NCBI GenBank assembly: GCA_041576975.1
Contig: JBFGJY010000013.1
Coordinates: forward strand, 1 to 49,697
Direction: 5' to 3'
Source: JBFGJY01 sp041576975
GTDB taxonomy: Bacteria; Pseudomonadota; Gammaproteobacteria; UBA4575
DNA: 49,697 nucleotides
Under the pieces are notes generated by a model, which worked only from the letters and a program-made list of their open reading frames with translations, had not been told where the DNA came from and made no database searches. Position numbers and translations under genes: made by a program. Below, piece by piece: positions 6,292 to 15,527 of this stretch. How positions within the stretch are numbered: position 1 is the stretch's first letter; each line of letters opens with the position of its first letter.

Positions 6292-7482
6292 TTAACGATA
6301 CTGCAATACAGAAAGTGAACCGTTGTTTGCTAGTACATAAGCACGTTCATCAATAACGATAGGCGCAACCTCGACAGCTTCCCCAGCTACTTTATCCCTG
6401 CCGACTAGTTTGCCGTCTTCTTTCGACATCCAGTGTAAATATCCTTTGAAATCTCCAACAACGACATAGTTACCCATAACTTTTGGTGCCGTGAGCCCTC
6501 GGTATAAAAGTTTATCCTGGCGCCATATGGTTGCACCCGATGATCTATCCAATGCCCACACGCTATCATCCGCATCGGTAACGTACACGCGTGTCTCATC
6601 TACGCTTAGACCTACGTGGGAGGAAAGGTCTTTGGTCCAAATAGATTTACCAGTATCTATATCTATGGCAACTACGCTGCCATTAAAATTAACTGCGTAT
6701 ACAATTCCATCTAAAATCGCAATTTCCCCATCAATATCAGCCATACGATCTAACTCAGAACGCCCTCTGGGTATAGAAACTGAAGCTTCCCATAACTCTG
6801 AACCATCACGCATATTTAGGGCCATCAATTTGCCATCGTCATAGCCCACTAAAACGGTATCCCCCACCACTTTTGGCTCGCTTGCACCTCGAAGTGTTAA
6901 AGGAGGTGTGTTACGGCCTTCATTCCAGGTTAACTCTCCAGTATTAACATCCAATGCATGCACCTGACTATCATTAGTACGCGCAACGATGACTCCAAAA
7001 TTTGCCTCAGAGAGGACCATTACTTCACTGGTTAAAGTAGTGCGCCACTTTTCCTTTCCATCCTCAGCATTAAGTGCAATAACCAAGCCCTCCTCGGTAC
7101 CAACTGCAATAATGCCTTCACCACCATTCACTCCTCCTGAGATTTGTTCTTTTAAAGACACCGACCAAATGCGTCTGCCATCAGTTCGTTGCCAGGCCTC
7201 AACTCGACCTTCTGCATTAGTTAGATAAACTCGATCGTTTGTAATGTATGGGCGGATCTTGCTATACGCTTTTTCTAATTTGCCAATTGAGTTCCGCCAT
7301 ACCGACTGCACTTTTACTTTTTCCGTTTCAAGATTAGTCAGCTTTGTTGGTTCTCTAGGATTTTCCTCTTTATCAAGCCCGATCCACTGTTTAGGTTTGT
7401 CTAATATGCTACAAGAAATGAGCTGCAAGCAACTCGCAACAATAATTAATACTAAAATCTTTGAAGAGCTGTTAAAAAACAT
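6292..7482 (-). CDS. bamB: Outer-membrane assembly lipoprotein BamB
   Basis: BamB is an accessory lipoprotein of the BAM complex, which inserts beta-barrel proteins into the outer membrane; it binds BamA through a beta-propeller. The start gives a lipoprotein signal with a lipobox Leu-Ile-Ser-Cys at residues 21-24. The mature protein is a run of PQQ-like blades with repeated Trp-motif phrases such as GRRIW, GKEKWRT, GELTW, GSELWEA and GKSIWTKD, matching an eight-bladed propeller over about residues 60-395. Length (396) is normal. It follows yfgM by 23 bp, probably in one operon with hisS and rodZ. Confidence 0.97.
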   Translation of the reverse strand: MFFNSSSKILVLIIVASCLQLISCSILDKPKQWIGLDKEENPREPTKLTNLETEKVKVQSVWRNSIGKLEKAYSKIRPYITNDRVYLTNAEGRVEAWQRTDGRRIWSVSLKEQISGGVNGGEGIIAVGTEEGLVIALNAEDGKEKWRTTLTSEVMVLSEANFGVIVARTNDSQVHALDVNTGELTWNEGRNTPPLTLRGASEPKVVGDTVLVGYDDGKLMALNMRDGSELWEASVSIPRGRSELDRMADIDGEIAILDGIVYAVNFNGSVVAIDIDTGKSIWTKDLSSHVGLSVDETRVYVTDADDSVWALDRSSGATIWRQDKLLYRGLTAPKVMGNYVVVGDFKGYLHWMSKEDGKLVGRDKVAGEAVEVAPIVIDERAYVLANNGSLSVLQYR

Positions 7483-7505
7483 GAATAGTACTTAATAGCA
7501 TGAAT

Positions 7506-8129
7506 TTAACTGCCTAAATCATTGCGTTTCATTTGCAAAAATTCCACGCTGCTTGCATCTGCAGACTCAAGGGCTTGGTCGTAGGCTTGTTTTGCTTGCT
7601 CTATTTCGCCTTTTGCAAAAAATATATCGCCGCGTACCTCGTTGACTAGCGAAGAATAAGCTTTAGGTAAATTTCGATTGATCGTTGCTGCGGCTTCATC
7701 CAATTTATTATCTGCGACCAATACTCGAGCTAAACGTATACGGGCAATATTTTGCACAGCATCTTGGGAACTATGATCAATCACCCAGCGTAAACTTTCT
7801 GCTGCTGCTGCTAAATCCCCTTTCTCGGTTTGTATTTTTGCATCATACAAAGTTGCTAAAACGGCATATGGTGTAGATTTGTAGTTAGCACGCAAAGTAT
7901 CTGCCTGGGTTTGCAATGATTCTGCATCATTCTTTATAACTGCTTCTTGAACATTGGCAAACATATCAGAAGCTTCTTTAGCTTGCTTTTCTTGATACCA
8001 ATCCCAACCTCGCCAACCACTTAATGCAGCGATACCTAATGCCACACCAGTAATTACAGCAGTACCATTTTCTTTCCACCAGTTCTTCAGCGCTTCAACT
8101 TGTTGCTCTTCAGTTTCGTAATCGGCCAT
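7506..8129 (-). CDS. yfgM: YfgM-family ancillary SecYEG translocon subunit
   Basis: YfgM is an inner-membrane protein with a periplasmic TPR domain that works with PpiD at the SecYEG exit. The ATG at 8129 (Met-Ala-Asp-Tyr-Glu-Thr-Glu) matches the family start better than the one three codons earlier. A short cytoplasmic part contains the conserved Glu-Glu-Gln-x-Glu-x-Leu-Lys-x-Trp-Trp pattern; one membrane segment follows (about 24-42), and TPR-like helices run from about 55 to the end, with an AKGEIEQAKQAYDQAL repeat unit. The gene lies between hisS and bamB as in other gammaproteobacteria. About 12 bp separate it from hisS. Confidence 0.93.
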   Translation of the reverse strand: MADYETEEQQVEALKNWWKENGTAVITGVALGIAALSGWRGWDWYQEKQAKEASDMFANVQEAVIKNDAESLQTQADTLRANYKSTPYAVLATLYDAKIQTEKGDLAAAAESLRWVIDHSSQDAVQNIARIRLARVLVADNKLDEAAATINRNLPKAYSSLVNEVRGDIFFAKGEIEQAKQAYDQALESADASSVEFLQMKRNDLGS

Positions 8130-8141
8130 GACTCTCACATA

Positions 8142-9413
8142 TTATTTATCAAGGTATTCATTTAAAAAGGATACTAAATTATCTTGAGATTGTGTCTCTT
8201 GGTCACGTTGCTCTCGCAAAAACTTTACTGACACATTGTTATTTTTGATCTCATCTTCACCCAAGATAATAGCAAACCTAGCATTAGATCGATCAGCTCG
8301 CTTCATTTGCGATTTTATACTACCCCCACCGCAATTAATTACTACTGAACACCTAGGTAGCTCAGTGCGAATTTCGGTTGCGATTTGCATACCGATGCGC
8401 TCGGCCTGCTCACTCATTAAGACTAAATACACGTCGATTGCCGGGTCTTTAAGCTGCGATTCTTCTAACAATGCAGCAAGCCTCTCTAAGCCGATGGCAA
8501 AGCCCGCAGCCGCGCAAGGTTTTCCACCTAGCTGTTCTACTAAACCATCATATCGCCCACCCGCACAAATCGTAGCTTGCGCACCTAGGCTATCGGCAAA
8601 CCATTCAAATACGGTTTTACTGTAATAATCTAATCCTCGAACAAGACGAGCATTAATGGTGTACTCAATATTCGCCGCAGCAAGCAGCTCTTGAAGCTTT
8701 GCAAAATGTTCTGTGGAATCTACATCTAAATGATCTAAAAGATTTGGCGCATTGTGAATAATACTTTGTAAATCTGGATTTTTACTATCTAGTATGCGTA
8801 GTGGGTTGGTATGCAATCGCTGCTTTGCTTCATTGTCCAATTTGTCTTCGTGTTGCTGTAAATAAGCTATCAATTCTTCACGATATGTTTGTCTAACTTG
8901 TGAAGTGCCTAAGCTATTTATTTCTAATTTTGGTGTTACTGGCAAATTAATCTTCTGCCACATGTCATGGCTAAGTATGATTAACTCTGCATCAATATCA
9001 GGGCCCACAAAACCAAAAGTTTCTACGCCGATTTGATGAAACTGTCGATAACGCCCTTTTTGTGGACGTTCATGGCGAAAAAAAGGTCCACCATACCAAA
9101 GTCGTGACGGTTGACCATATAAAAACCCATGCTGTAAGCCGGCACGGACACAGCCTGCAGTGCCTTCCGGTCGCAAAGTTAGGCTGTCACCATTACGGTC
9201 CTCGAAAGTATACATTTCCTTTTCGACAATATCGGTAACTTCGCCCAGAGATCGTTTAAACAACTCAGTCTGTTCAAGCAAAGGCATGCGAATTTCTTGA
9301 TAGCCGTATTGGTGCAGTACATTTTGTAAAGTATGCTCGATTTCACGCAACATACTGCTTACGGGCGGTAATACATCATGCATTCCGCGAATCGATTGAA
9401 TTCGCTTAGACAT
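8142..9413 (-). CDS. hisS: Histidyl-tRNA synthetase
   Basis: Class II aminoacyl-tRNA synthetase that charges tRNA-His. The N-terminal Ile-Arg-Gly-Met-His-Asp motif, motif 2 around RYRQFHQIGVE, the His-specific signature LVRGLDYYSKTVFEW, and motif 3 (AAGFAIGLERL) are all present in order. The C-terminal anticodon-binding domain spans about 325-415. Length is 423, close to the E. coli enzyme. It lies 29 bp after rodZ; in related genomes ispG sits in that gap. Confidence 0.98.
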   Translation of the reverse strand: MSKRIQSIRGMHDVLPPVSSMLREIEHTLQNVLHQYGYQEIRMPLLEQTELFKRSLGEVTDIVEKEMYTFEDRNGDSLTLRPEGTAGCVRAGLQHGFLYGQPSRLWYGGPFFRHERPQKGRYRQFHQIGVETFGFVGPDIDAELIILSHDMWQKINLPVTPKLEINSLGTSQVRQTYREELIAYLQQHEDKLDNEAKQRLHTNPLRILDSKNPDLQSIIHNAPNLLDHLDVDSTEHFAKLQELLAAANIEYTINARLVRGLDYYSKTVFEWFADSLGAQATICAGGRYDGLVEQLGGKPCAAAGFAIGLERLAALLEESQLKDPAIDVYLVLMSEQAERIGMQIATEIRTELPRCSVVINCGGGSIKSQMKRADRSNARFAIILGEDEIKNNNVSVKFLREQRDQETQSQDNLVSFLNEYLDK

Positions 9414-9442
9414 ATATTCTTCTTATTTTTAGATGTGAGAGC

Positions 9443-10384
9443 TTAGTTGAATGAGCTGTTAGATACCTGAAACCGCGCAGTGCGATTACTCCTATTATAT
9501 TCAGAATGATCAAAATATTGCCCATTAACTTCAATTACCACGCCGGGTGAATTACCGAGAAATATATGAAATGGAGCTTTACCGCTTAAGTTTCTCACGA
9601 CTCCTGGCTCAATCAAACCTTGCATGAGTGGATTTAAATCGGCATCTTTTATTTCTGTCCAACTTTTCTCGACATAAGTGACCGTTAATACATCAGAACC
9701 ATCACTCATCGTGACCAGATTCGGGTTTAATGATTCCTCTTCCATGGCTTGTTCAACATCTGCGTTAAGCATTTCATCTGTGCTTGAGTTTGAAGCTTGT
9801 GCCTCATCTTCTTGAGGCGGAAAGGGACTAGAAACCTCTTCAATCGTGGACGCCACGGTTACGTCAGCATTTTTTGTTGGAGTTTTCGCAATTTGAGTTG
9901 TGAGCTGAATCTCAGTGTCAGAGGGTACTGCAACAGACGTATTATTTACCACCTCTCTATTCTGTTCTGGTAATTGTTTTTCATCCACCCACCAATTGAC
10001 TAACAAGCCAACTAGTATTGTAAAAACAGCTGCGGTACTCCATAAAATAGCTGAATCATAACTGTATTTTAAACTAGCCCTAGGACTAATTTCGGCCTCA
10101 ACATGATGTTGCTCATTGTAGGCTGCGATCATGTCTTCGGCATCAGCTTCTACTGCTCGAGCATAATTACGCAAGTACCCACGAACATAAGTGGATGCAG
10201 GTAATTGCTCGAAGTCATCCTCCTCAAGTGCCTTGATTATCCTTATTGGTAAGTTAATTTGATCGGCAACATCAGCTTGACTCAGCGCAGCATGATTACG
10301 TGAATTAGCAAGCAATACACCAATACTAACTGTGCTCTTTTGTGACATCTGATCAGATGAAATATTAATTTGCTCTTCTTGCAT
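9443..10384 (-). CDS. rodZ: Cell-shape protein RodZ
   Basis: RodZ links the MreB cytoskeleton to the inner membrane and the wall-synthesis machinery. The order of parts is diagnostic: an N-terminal helix-turn-helix domain of the XRE type (about 20-90, with ALSQADVADQINL and YVRGYLRNYAR), one membrane span (about 112-132), a long acidic Ser/Thr-rich periplasmic linker, and a C-terminal beta-rich domain (DUF4115, about 230-310). The reading frame overlaps the 3' end of pilF by 20 bp if the first ATG is used; a second ATG 12 codons later (10348) is possible, and neither has a clear ribosome binding site. Confidence 0.93.
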   Translation of the reverse strand: MQEEQINISSDQMSQKSTVSIGVLLANSRNHAALSQADVADQINLPIRIIKALEEDDFEQLPASTYVRGYLRNYARAVEADAEDMIAAYNEQHHVEAEISPRASLKYSYDSAILWSTAAVFTILVGLLVNWWVDEKQLPEQNREVVNNTSVAVPSDTEIQLTTQIAKTPTKNADVTVASTIEEVSSPFPPQEDEAQASNSSTDEMLNADVEQAMEEESLNPNLVTMSDGSDVLTVTYVEKSWTEIKDADLNPLMQGLIEPGVVRNLSGKAPFHIFLGNSPGVVIEVNGQYFDHSEYNRSNRTARFQVSNSSFN

Positions 10385-11147
10385 TCCAATATGTCTCAGC
10401 TAACATCCTCGCCTCTTGGGAGCTAGGATATAACTTCTTTAACTTATTCGCATAATCATCAGCTTTAGCCGTATGTCCTAAATTTGATTCCGACTGAAAC
10501 GCGATCCATAGTGATTCTGGATTATGTCTTCCAACTTTTTCGTAACGCTGAATATAGTTAGTTGTTAGTGCATATTCTTGACGATTAAATGAAAGTTTCG
10601 CCATTTGATATAGCGCTGACTGTTGTGCAGAATTAATTTGTAAGGATTTTTTAAAATACTCTTCTGCTTTTACTTTGTCTGGAATTTTTAATACACAAAT
10701 GCCTGCATTCACATAAGCAGAATCAGCTTGTGCATAGAGTGGATTATTAATGGCTTGAAGGAATTCTTTTTCTGCTTCATCGATTCTGTTTTGATTACAT
10801 AAAAAAGCCCCGTAGTTGTTATGCGCCCTAGAATCTTTAGGGTCCAGAGATATTGCTTTACGAAAGTGCTTTTCTGCAACTGCATCTTCACCTAACCTTT
10901 CTTGTAATAAAGCAAATACCCAGTGCGTTGTAGCTGAACTTGGGTCTTGTTGTAAAGCACGACGCAGTTTCGTATCAGCTAACTCCAGCTCGCCTCGACT
11001 GAGGTATTTCACACCAAGCTCTGTATTGATCTCCGCAGCTCTTTTGTTAGGGCCAGCTGGCGCATCCTTAGTATTGGTAGTCACACACGCTATAACGAGT
11101 GGCGCCACCATGCACAAGAGCAACACATTACGAGCTACTATGTACAT
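10365..11147 (-). CDS. pilF: Type IV pilus biogenesis/stability lipoprotein PilF (PilW)
   Basis: A TPR lipoprotein that acts as pilotin for the PilQ secretin in type IV pilus assembly. The signal ends Val-Ile-Ala-Cys (residues 18-21). Six TPR-like units run from about 38 to 250, for example YLSRGELELADTKLRRAL and AVAEKHFRKAISLDP. Length (260) fits the Pseudomonas and Neisseria proteins. It overlaps the end of rlmN by 10 bp and the start of rodZ by 20 bp, so the three genes form one transcript. No other pilus genes are in the window. Confidence 0.92.
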   Translation of the reverse strand: MYIVARNVLLLCMVAPLVIACVTTNTKDAPAGPNKRAAEINTELGVKYLSRGELELADTKLRRALQQDPSSATTHWVFALLQERLGEDAVAEKHFRKAISLDPKDSRAHNNYGAFLCNQNRIDEAEKEFLQAINNPLYAQADSAYVNAGICVLKIPDKVKAEEYFKKSLQINSAQQSALYQMAKLSFNRQEYALTTNYIQRYEKVGRHNPESLWIAFQSESNLGHTAKADDYANKLKKLYPSSQEARMLAETYWNARRAN

Positions 11148-12286
11148 GCAACCTCCACTCTATAATCCAACAGATTTTGCTCAAATAAATTTTCAAAATG
11201 ACGCTTACGCCTAGTCGTGTCTGTGATATCGCCAGCTAACTGCCCACATGCAGCTGCAATATCTTCACCCCGCGGACGACGCGTGATGGTAGTAATTCCG
11301 GCAGCTTGTAGTATTTCACGAAACTTTTCTATCGCATGATGCGAGGAACGTTGAAACCCAGAATTTGGAAACGGGTTAAATGGAATTAGATTTACTTTTG
11401 CTGGTAATTCTTTGATGAGCTGTGCTACTTGCTTAGCATGTTCTGGACTATCATTAACCTGTTTCAGCATTACATATTCAAAAGTAATCGTATGCTTACG
11501 ATTTTTGTCTTCAACAAATCGTCGACATGCTTGCATTAGTTCCGCAATGGGATATCGCCGATTTAATGGAACTAGGTGATTTCTTAGCTCATCATCTGGT
11601 GCGTGCAAAGAAACCGCCAAACTTACATCAAACGTGTCACGAAGTTTGTCAATTTTTGGAACAATGCCCGAAGTACTTACAGTAACTTTTCGTTTACCCA
11701 GTCCGTAGGCATTGTCATCCATCATGATTCGAATTGCATTTACTACGTTTTCAAAATTCGCCAATGGCTCGCCCATTCCCATGAATACAACATTACTAAT
11801 CACGCGGTGCTTATCAAGCTGTTTGCGCAAGTGGTGCTCGGCAAACCACAGCTGGGAAATAATCTGCGCAGAAGTGAGATTGCCAGCAAATCCCTGACGT
11901 GCCGTGGCACAGAATGTGCAATCTAATACGCAACCAGATTGAGATGAGACGCACAATGTTGCCCGATCATCTTCAGGGATAAATACGGTTTCTACCGCAT
12001 TTTTATCATCAACGCGTAACAGCCATTTACGTGTGCCATCTGCAGAAATTTCTTCATTAAGCATCTCTGGTAATTCAAGAACAGTATTCTCGCTTAACCA
12101 TTCACGAAGTGTTTTACTAAAATTTGTCATTTGCGCGTAATCCGTGACACCTTGTTGATGGACCCACTTCATCAATTGAGTAGCGCGGAATGATTTTTCA
12201 TTTAATAAAGAAAAATATTGTTCTAAATCATGATGACACATGCCCATCAAATTTTGGCCAACAATATTTTGCTTATTAAATTTCAT
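11138..12286 (-). CDS. rlmN: Dual-specificity 23S rRNA/tRNA adenine-C2 methyltransferase RlmN
   Basis: A radical-SAM enzyme that methylates A2503 of 23S rRNA and A37 of some tRNAs. The Fe-S cluster motif is Cys119-x3-Cys123-x2-Cys126. The two further catalytic cysteines of the family are present: Cys112 and the Cys in the AAACGQLAG segment near the end. MGMGEPLAN and VSLHAPDDELR are also conserved. Length is 382. It needs a 4Fe-4S cluster, so it depends on the isc genes just upstream. It follows ndk by 9 bp. Confidence 0.97.
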   Translation of the reverse strand: MKFNKQNIVGQNLMGMCHHDLEQYFSLLNEKSFRATQLMKWVHQQGVTDYAQMTNFSKTLREWLSENTVLELPEMLNEEISADGTRKWLLRVDDKNAVETVFIPEDDRATLCVSSQSGCVLDCTFCATARQGFAGNLTSAQIISQLWFAEHHLRKQLDKHRVISNVVFMGMGEPLANFENVVNAIRIMMDDNAYGLGKRKVTVSTSGIVPKIDKLRDTFDVSLAVSLHAPDDELRNHLVPLNRRYPIAELMQACRRFVEDKNRKHTITFEYVMLKQVNDSPEHAKQVAQLIKELPAKVNLIPFNPFPNSGFQRSSHHAIEKFREILQAAGITTITRRPRGEDIAAACGQLAGDITDTTRRKRHFENLFEQNLLDYRVEVACT

Positions 12287-12295
12287 ACAAAAATT

Positions 12296-12724
12296 TTATT
12301 CACGTGAAAATATTTCGTGCTCAGCAAAGAAAAATTTAATTTCACGTTTTGCATTTTTTTTCGAATCCGAACCATGTACTACATTTTTTTGTGTCGACGT
12401 TGCAAATTCTGCACGTATCGTACCTGCTTCTGCTTCACCAAACTTGGTTGCACCCATAATTTTTCTATAGGCAGCTATTGCATCTTCACCTTCTAACACT
12501 TGTACAATTACAGGCCCTGATGTCATAAATTCAATTAAGTCGTCGTAAAAAGGTTTACCTTTATGCATTTCATAAAAATCACCTGCTTGTACTTTACTTA
12601 TTCTCAACATCTTTGAGGCAATAATTGACAAACCTGAGTCTTCTATTTTTGTGTTAACTTTTCCTGTTATATTTCGTGCTACTGCCCCCGGTTTAATAAT
12701 GGATAAAGTGCGTTCCTTTGCCAT
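12296..12724 (-). CDS. ndk: Nucleoside diphosphate kinase
   Basis: Transfers phosphate between nucleoside tri- and diphosphates to balance nucleotide pools. The ATG at 12724 gives the standard start Met-Ala-Lys-Glu-Arg-Thr-Leu-Ser-Ile-Ile-Lys-Pro; an upstream ATG two codons earlier is less likely. The active-site His is in Asn-Val-Val-His-Gly-Ser-Asp-Ser. Length is 142, the usual size. ndk is followed closely by rlmN. Upstream, 169 bp separate it from iscX, enough for its own promoter. Confidence 0.97.
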   Translation of the reverse strand: MAKERTLSIIKPGAVARNITGKVNTKIEDSGLSIIASKMLRISKVQAGDFYEMHKGKPFYDDLIEFMTSGPVIVQVLEGEDAIAAYRKIMGATKFGEAEAGTIRAEFATSTQKNVVHGSDSKKNAKREIKFFFAEHEIFSRE

Positions 12725-12893
12725 GTGCAATAAGCTCCTCTGCTGAATTTAATTTAATATGAATTCTAAGTAATAAAGGTTACGGCTTGATTTGCACGTA
12801 AATTTTCCCAGATATTTCAGTGAATTCTACTCCCTGCCGTAGCTGCGAAGCAATGTTTAGGGGGGTCAGAAAGGTAGTAGAAATTACCGGCTA

Positions 12894-13094
12894 TCAGTCG
12901 CGCTCATCAAGCCACGCCATCTGTATGGCTTCAAGGATTCTCTCGTTAGAATCTTGGGGCTCGTCATCAAACTCATCCAGGGCGCATATCCAAGCGTGAA
13001 GATCAGTAAAGCGTATATATTGAGGATCCACATCTGGATGCACCTCATCCAATGCAATGGCTATCTCCAGAGAGTCAGTCCACTTTAGGCTCAT
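12894..13094 (-). CDS. iscX: Fe-S cluster assembly accessory protein IscX
   Basis: A small acidic protein that binds IscS and iron and tunes cluster assembly. The ATG at 13094 begins Met-Ser-Leu-Lys-Trp-Thr-Asp-Ser, the family start. The 66 residues match E. coli IscX, with the conserved Asp-Val-Asp-Pro motif, Phe-Thr-Asp-Leu and the C-terminal Ala-Trp-Leu-Asp-Glu. It is separated from fdx by about 170 bp, wider than is usual, so it may be transcribed separately from the main isc operon. Confidence 0.94.
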   Translation of the reverse strand: MSLKWTDSLEIAIALDEVHPDVDPQYIRFTDLHAWICALDEFDDEPQDSNERILEAIQMAWLDERD

Positions 13095-13266
13095 AAGATT
13101 TTCCTCAAATGAAAACAACTATTTAATGTATTTCAGACACCAAAAATTAGCCTGAATGTTCCTTCCTGCATGAGGCGCAGCGCTTTAGAAATGTGTTAGT
13201 CACACTCCAATAAATAAGTATTTACCAATACTACTGCAATTAAGTATGGTCGCAAAAGAGGTTTAA

Positions 13267-13605
13267 TTAATGATTTTCTGAAACCATATTAATCGTATAT
13301 TTGGGAATCTCAATCACCAAATCTTCCTCGCCAATAATTGCTTGACAACTCAACCGAGAATCAGGTTCCAAGCCCCAGGCCTTATCAAGATAATCTTCTT
13401 CGTTTTCTTTTGCTTCATCAAGTGAATCTAATCCCTCGCGCACATAAACATGGCAAGTCGTACAGGCGCATGATTTTTCACAAGCATGCTCAATTTCGAT
13501 ATCATTAGCTAATGCAGCATTACATATGCTAATGCCGGGCTCAGCTTCTATCACTTTACCTTCCGGACAAATTTCTTCATGAGGCAAGAAGGTTAATTTT
13601 GGCAT
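13267..13605 (-). CDS. fdx: Isc-type 2Fe-2S ferredoxin
   Basis: Electron donor for Fe-S cluster assembly on IscU. The ATG at 13605 begins Met-Pro-Lys-Leu-Thr-Phe-Leu-Pro-His and gives 112 residues, the usual length; an upstream ATG would overlap hscA. Cluster ligands are Cys42, Cys48, Cys51 and Cys87, with the extra Cys46 typical of the Isc ferredoxins. About 40 bp separate it from hscA. Confidence 0.97.
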   Translation of the reverse strand: MPKLTFLPHEEICPEGKVIEAEPGISICNAALANDIEIEHACEKSCACTTCHVYVREGLDSLDEAKENEEDYLDKAWGLEPDSRLSCQAIIGEEDLVIEIPKYTINMVSENH

Positions 13606-13645
13606 AGTTTTATATCGTAATCTTTGTAAAAATATCTTGAAATCT

Positions 13646-15520
13646 TTATTCAAACTCTTCAACACGATGGCCTTTCATCATTTGTTGCACACTTCGATTC
13701 ATACGCCGTGTAATAAATACTTCACTTTCTTGTTCTAGATTTTTGATAGCTTGTTCAATTAATTCACTATCACTACTTTGTTGTGCATTTTCTAAATTAT
13801 TTTTAGCTTGTTCAATTTTCACTCTCTCTTGTTCAGACAGTAATTCACCTCCATCCTTTTCAAGTGCAGCATGTATGGCTTCTAACACACGGCTTGCTTC
13901 GACTTGTTGCTCTGCTAGTTGTCTTGCATGCATATCATCCTCTGCATGCTCGAAAGAATCTTTTAACATTTTCTCGATCTCCGTATCAGTAAGACCATAA
14001 GATGGTTTTACCTCAACACTAGCATGGACTCCGCTGCTTTCTTCTTCCGCACTCACGCTAAGCAACCCATCTGCATCGACTTGGAAAGTAACTTTTATTC
14101 GTGCCGCACCCGCTACCATAGGCGGGATGTTGGTTAAATCAAAGGTGGCTAAAGAGCGACAATCCTCCACTTTTTCACGTTCACCTTGTAAAACATGTAT
14201 ACGCATTGCAGTTTGCCCATCTTTATATGTGGTAAATTCCTGTGCCCTGGCTACAGGAATTGCAGTATTACGTTCAATAATTTTTTCAACCAGATTCCCC
14301 ATAGTTTCAATACCCAAAGAAAGCGGAAGCACATCGAGTAATAACATTTCTTCATCGGGCTTATTACCTGCAAGCACATCGGCTTGTTGAGCTGCACCAA
14401 TTGCAACGACTTTATCAGGATCGATCTCCGCCAAAGGTGGCTTTCCAAAAAACTCTTCTACTTGATTTCGCACATAGGGGATACGTGTTGAACCACCCAC
14501 CATTACAATATGTTCAACATCCGTTGCCTCAATTTCCGCGGCACGTAAAGTTTTACGACACCAAGTAATAGTCTTTTTTATATAGGGCTTTATTAGTTCT
14601 TCGAACTGTGCGCGTGTTAATTTTGTTTCAAAATGCGAGTCATCATTCAGTTGTAGACTTATTAATAATTCATCCGAATCAGTCAATGCTTCTTTTGCAC
14701 GCCGCGCCTCAGTCATTACTCTTCGCATGAGTTTGTGATCGTCATTGGCACTTAACTTCGCTTGCTGCAAAATCCAATTTGCAATGTCTCGATCAAAATC
14801 ATCGCCACCAAGTGCTGTGTCACCTCCTGTTGATAATACTTCGAATACGCCTTTGGTTAGCTTTAGTATAGAGATATCAAATGTGCCTCCACCTAAATCA
14901 TAAACAGCTGTAATTCCTTCGGCTTGTTGATCCAAACCATATGCGACAGCTGCGGCTGTTGGTTCATTGAGCAATCGAAATACATTTAGAGCAGCGAGCT
15001 TGGCTGCATCTTTAGTGGCTTGGCGTTGAGCATCGTCAAAATAAGCGGGAACGGTAATAACGACACCCGAAAGCTCACCACCTAGGCTAGCCTCTGCTCG
15101 GCGACGCAGGGTTTTTAGGATCTCTGCAGATACTTCTATAGGGGTAACTGACCCTGCAGCAGTTTGAATACGCGGTACATTGCTATCTTGATCCGCAAAT
15201 TGGTACGGCAGATAACCTTGTAAAGTAGATAAGTCACTCACAGACCTACCCATGATTCGTTTTATAGAGGCAAGCGTATTGAGTGGATCGGTGGTGGCGT
15301 GAGTCAATGCCGAGGTCCCCACCACGATCTCATTATTGTCGGCATAATGCACTACGGAGGGCAATATATGTATACCATTTTTATCCGCTAGAGATTCAGC
15401 AACACCGCTACGAACCGTTGCAACAAGGGAATTAGTGGTGCCCAAATCGATACCAGCCGCGAGCCGGTGTTCGTGCGGCGCAATGGATTGACCAGGTTCT
15501 GATATTTGCAGCAGTGCCAT
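13646..15520 (-). CDS. hscA: Fe-S assembly chaperone HscA (Hsp70 family)
   Basis: Specialised Hsp70 that, with HscB, helps IscU hand clusters to target proteins. The N-terminal ATPase domain has GIDLGTTNSLVA, the DLGGGTFD phosphate motif and VGGSTRIP. The substrate-binding domain follows from about 390, then a helical lid. It is 624 residues long. It differs from DnaK in lacking the C-terminal Glu-Glu-Val-Asp-type tail, as HscA proteins do. It lies 7 bp after hscB. The substrate motif LPPVK is present in IscU here. Confidence 0.97.
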   Translation of the reverse strand: MALLQISEPGQSIAPHEHRLAAGIDLGTTNSLVATVRSGVAESLADKNGIHILPSVVHYADNNEIVVGTSALTHATTDPLNTLASIKRIMGRSVSDLSTLQGYLPYQFADQDSNVPRIQTAAGSVTPIEVSAEILKTLRRRAEASLGGELSGVVITVPAYFDDAQRQATKDAAKLAALNVFRLLNEPTAAAVAYGLDQQAEGITAVYDLGGGTFDISILKLTKGVFEVLSTGGDTALGGDDFDRDIANWILQQAKLSANDDHKLMRRVMTEARRAKEALTDSDELLISLQLNDDSHFETKLTRAQFEELIKPYIKKTITWCRKTLRAAEIEATDVEHIVMVGGSTRIPYVRNQVEEFFGKPPLAEIDPDKVVAIGAAQQADVLAGNKPDEEMLLLDVLPLSLGIETMGNLVEKIIERNTAIPVARAQEFTTYKDGQTAMRIHVLQGEREKVEDCRSLATFDLTNIPPMVAGAARIKVTFQVDADGLLSVSAEEESSGVHASVEVKPSYGLTDTEIEKMLKDSFEHAEDDMHARQLAEQQVEASRVLEAIHAALEKDGGELLSEQERVKIEQAKNNLENAQQSSDSELIEQAIKNLEQESEVFITRRMNRSVQQMMKGHRVEEFE

Positions 15521-15527
15521 ATAATTT

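Noticed and set aside
12862..12870. GGGGTCAGA, the first nine bases of the REP core, before ndk
   Set aside because: A nine-base match is expected by chance at this window size, and the second half of the palindrome is missing.
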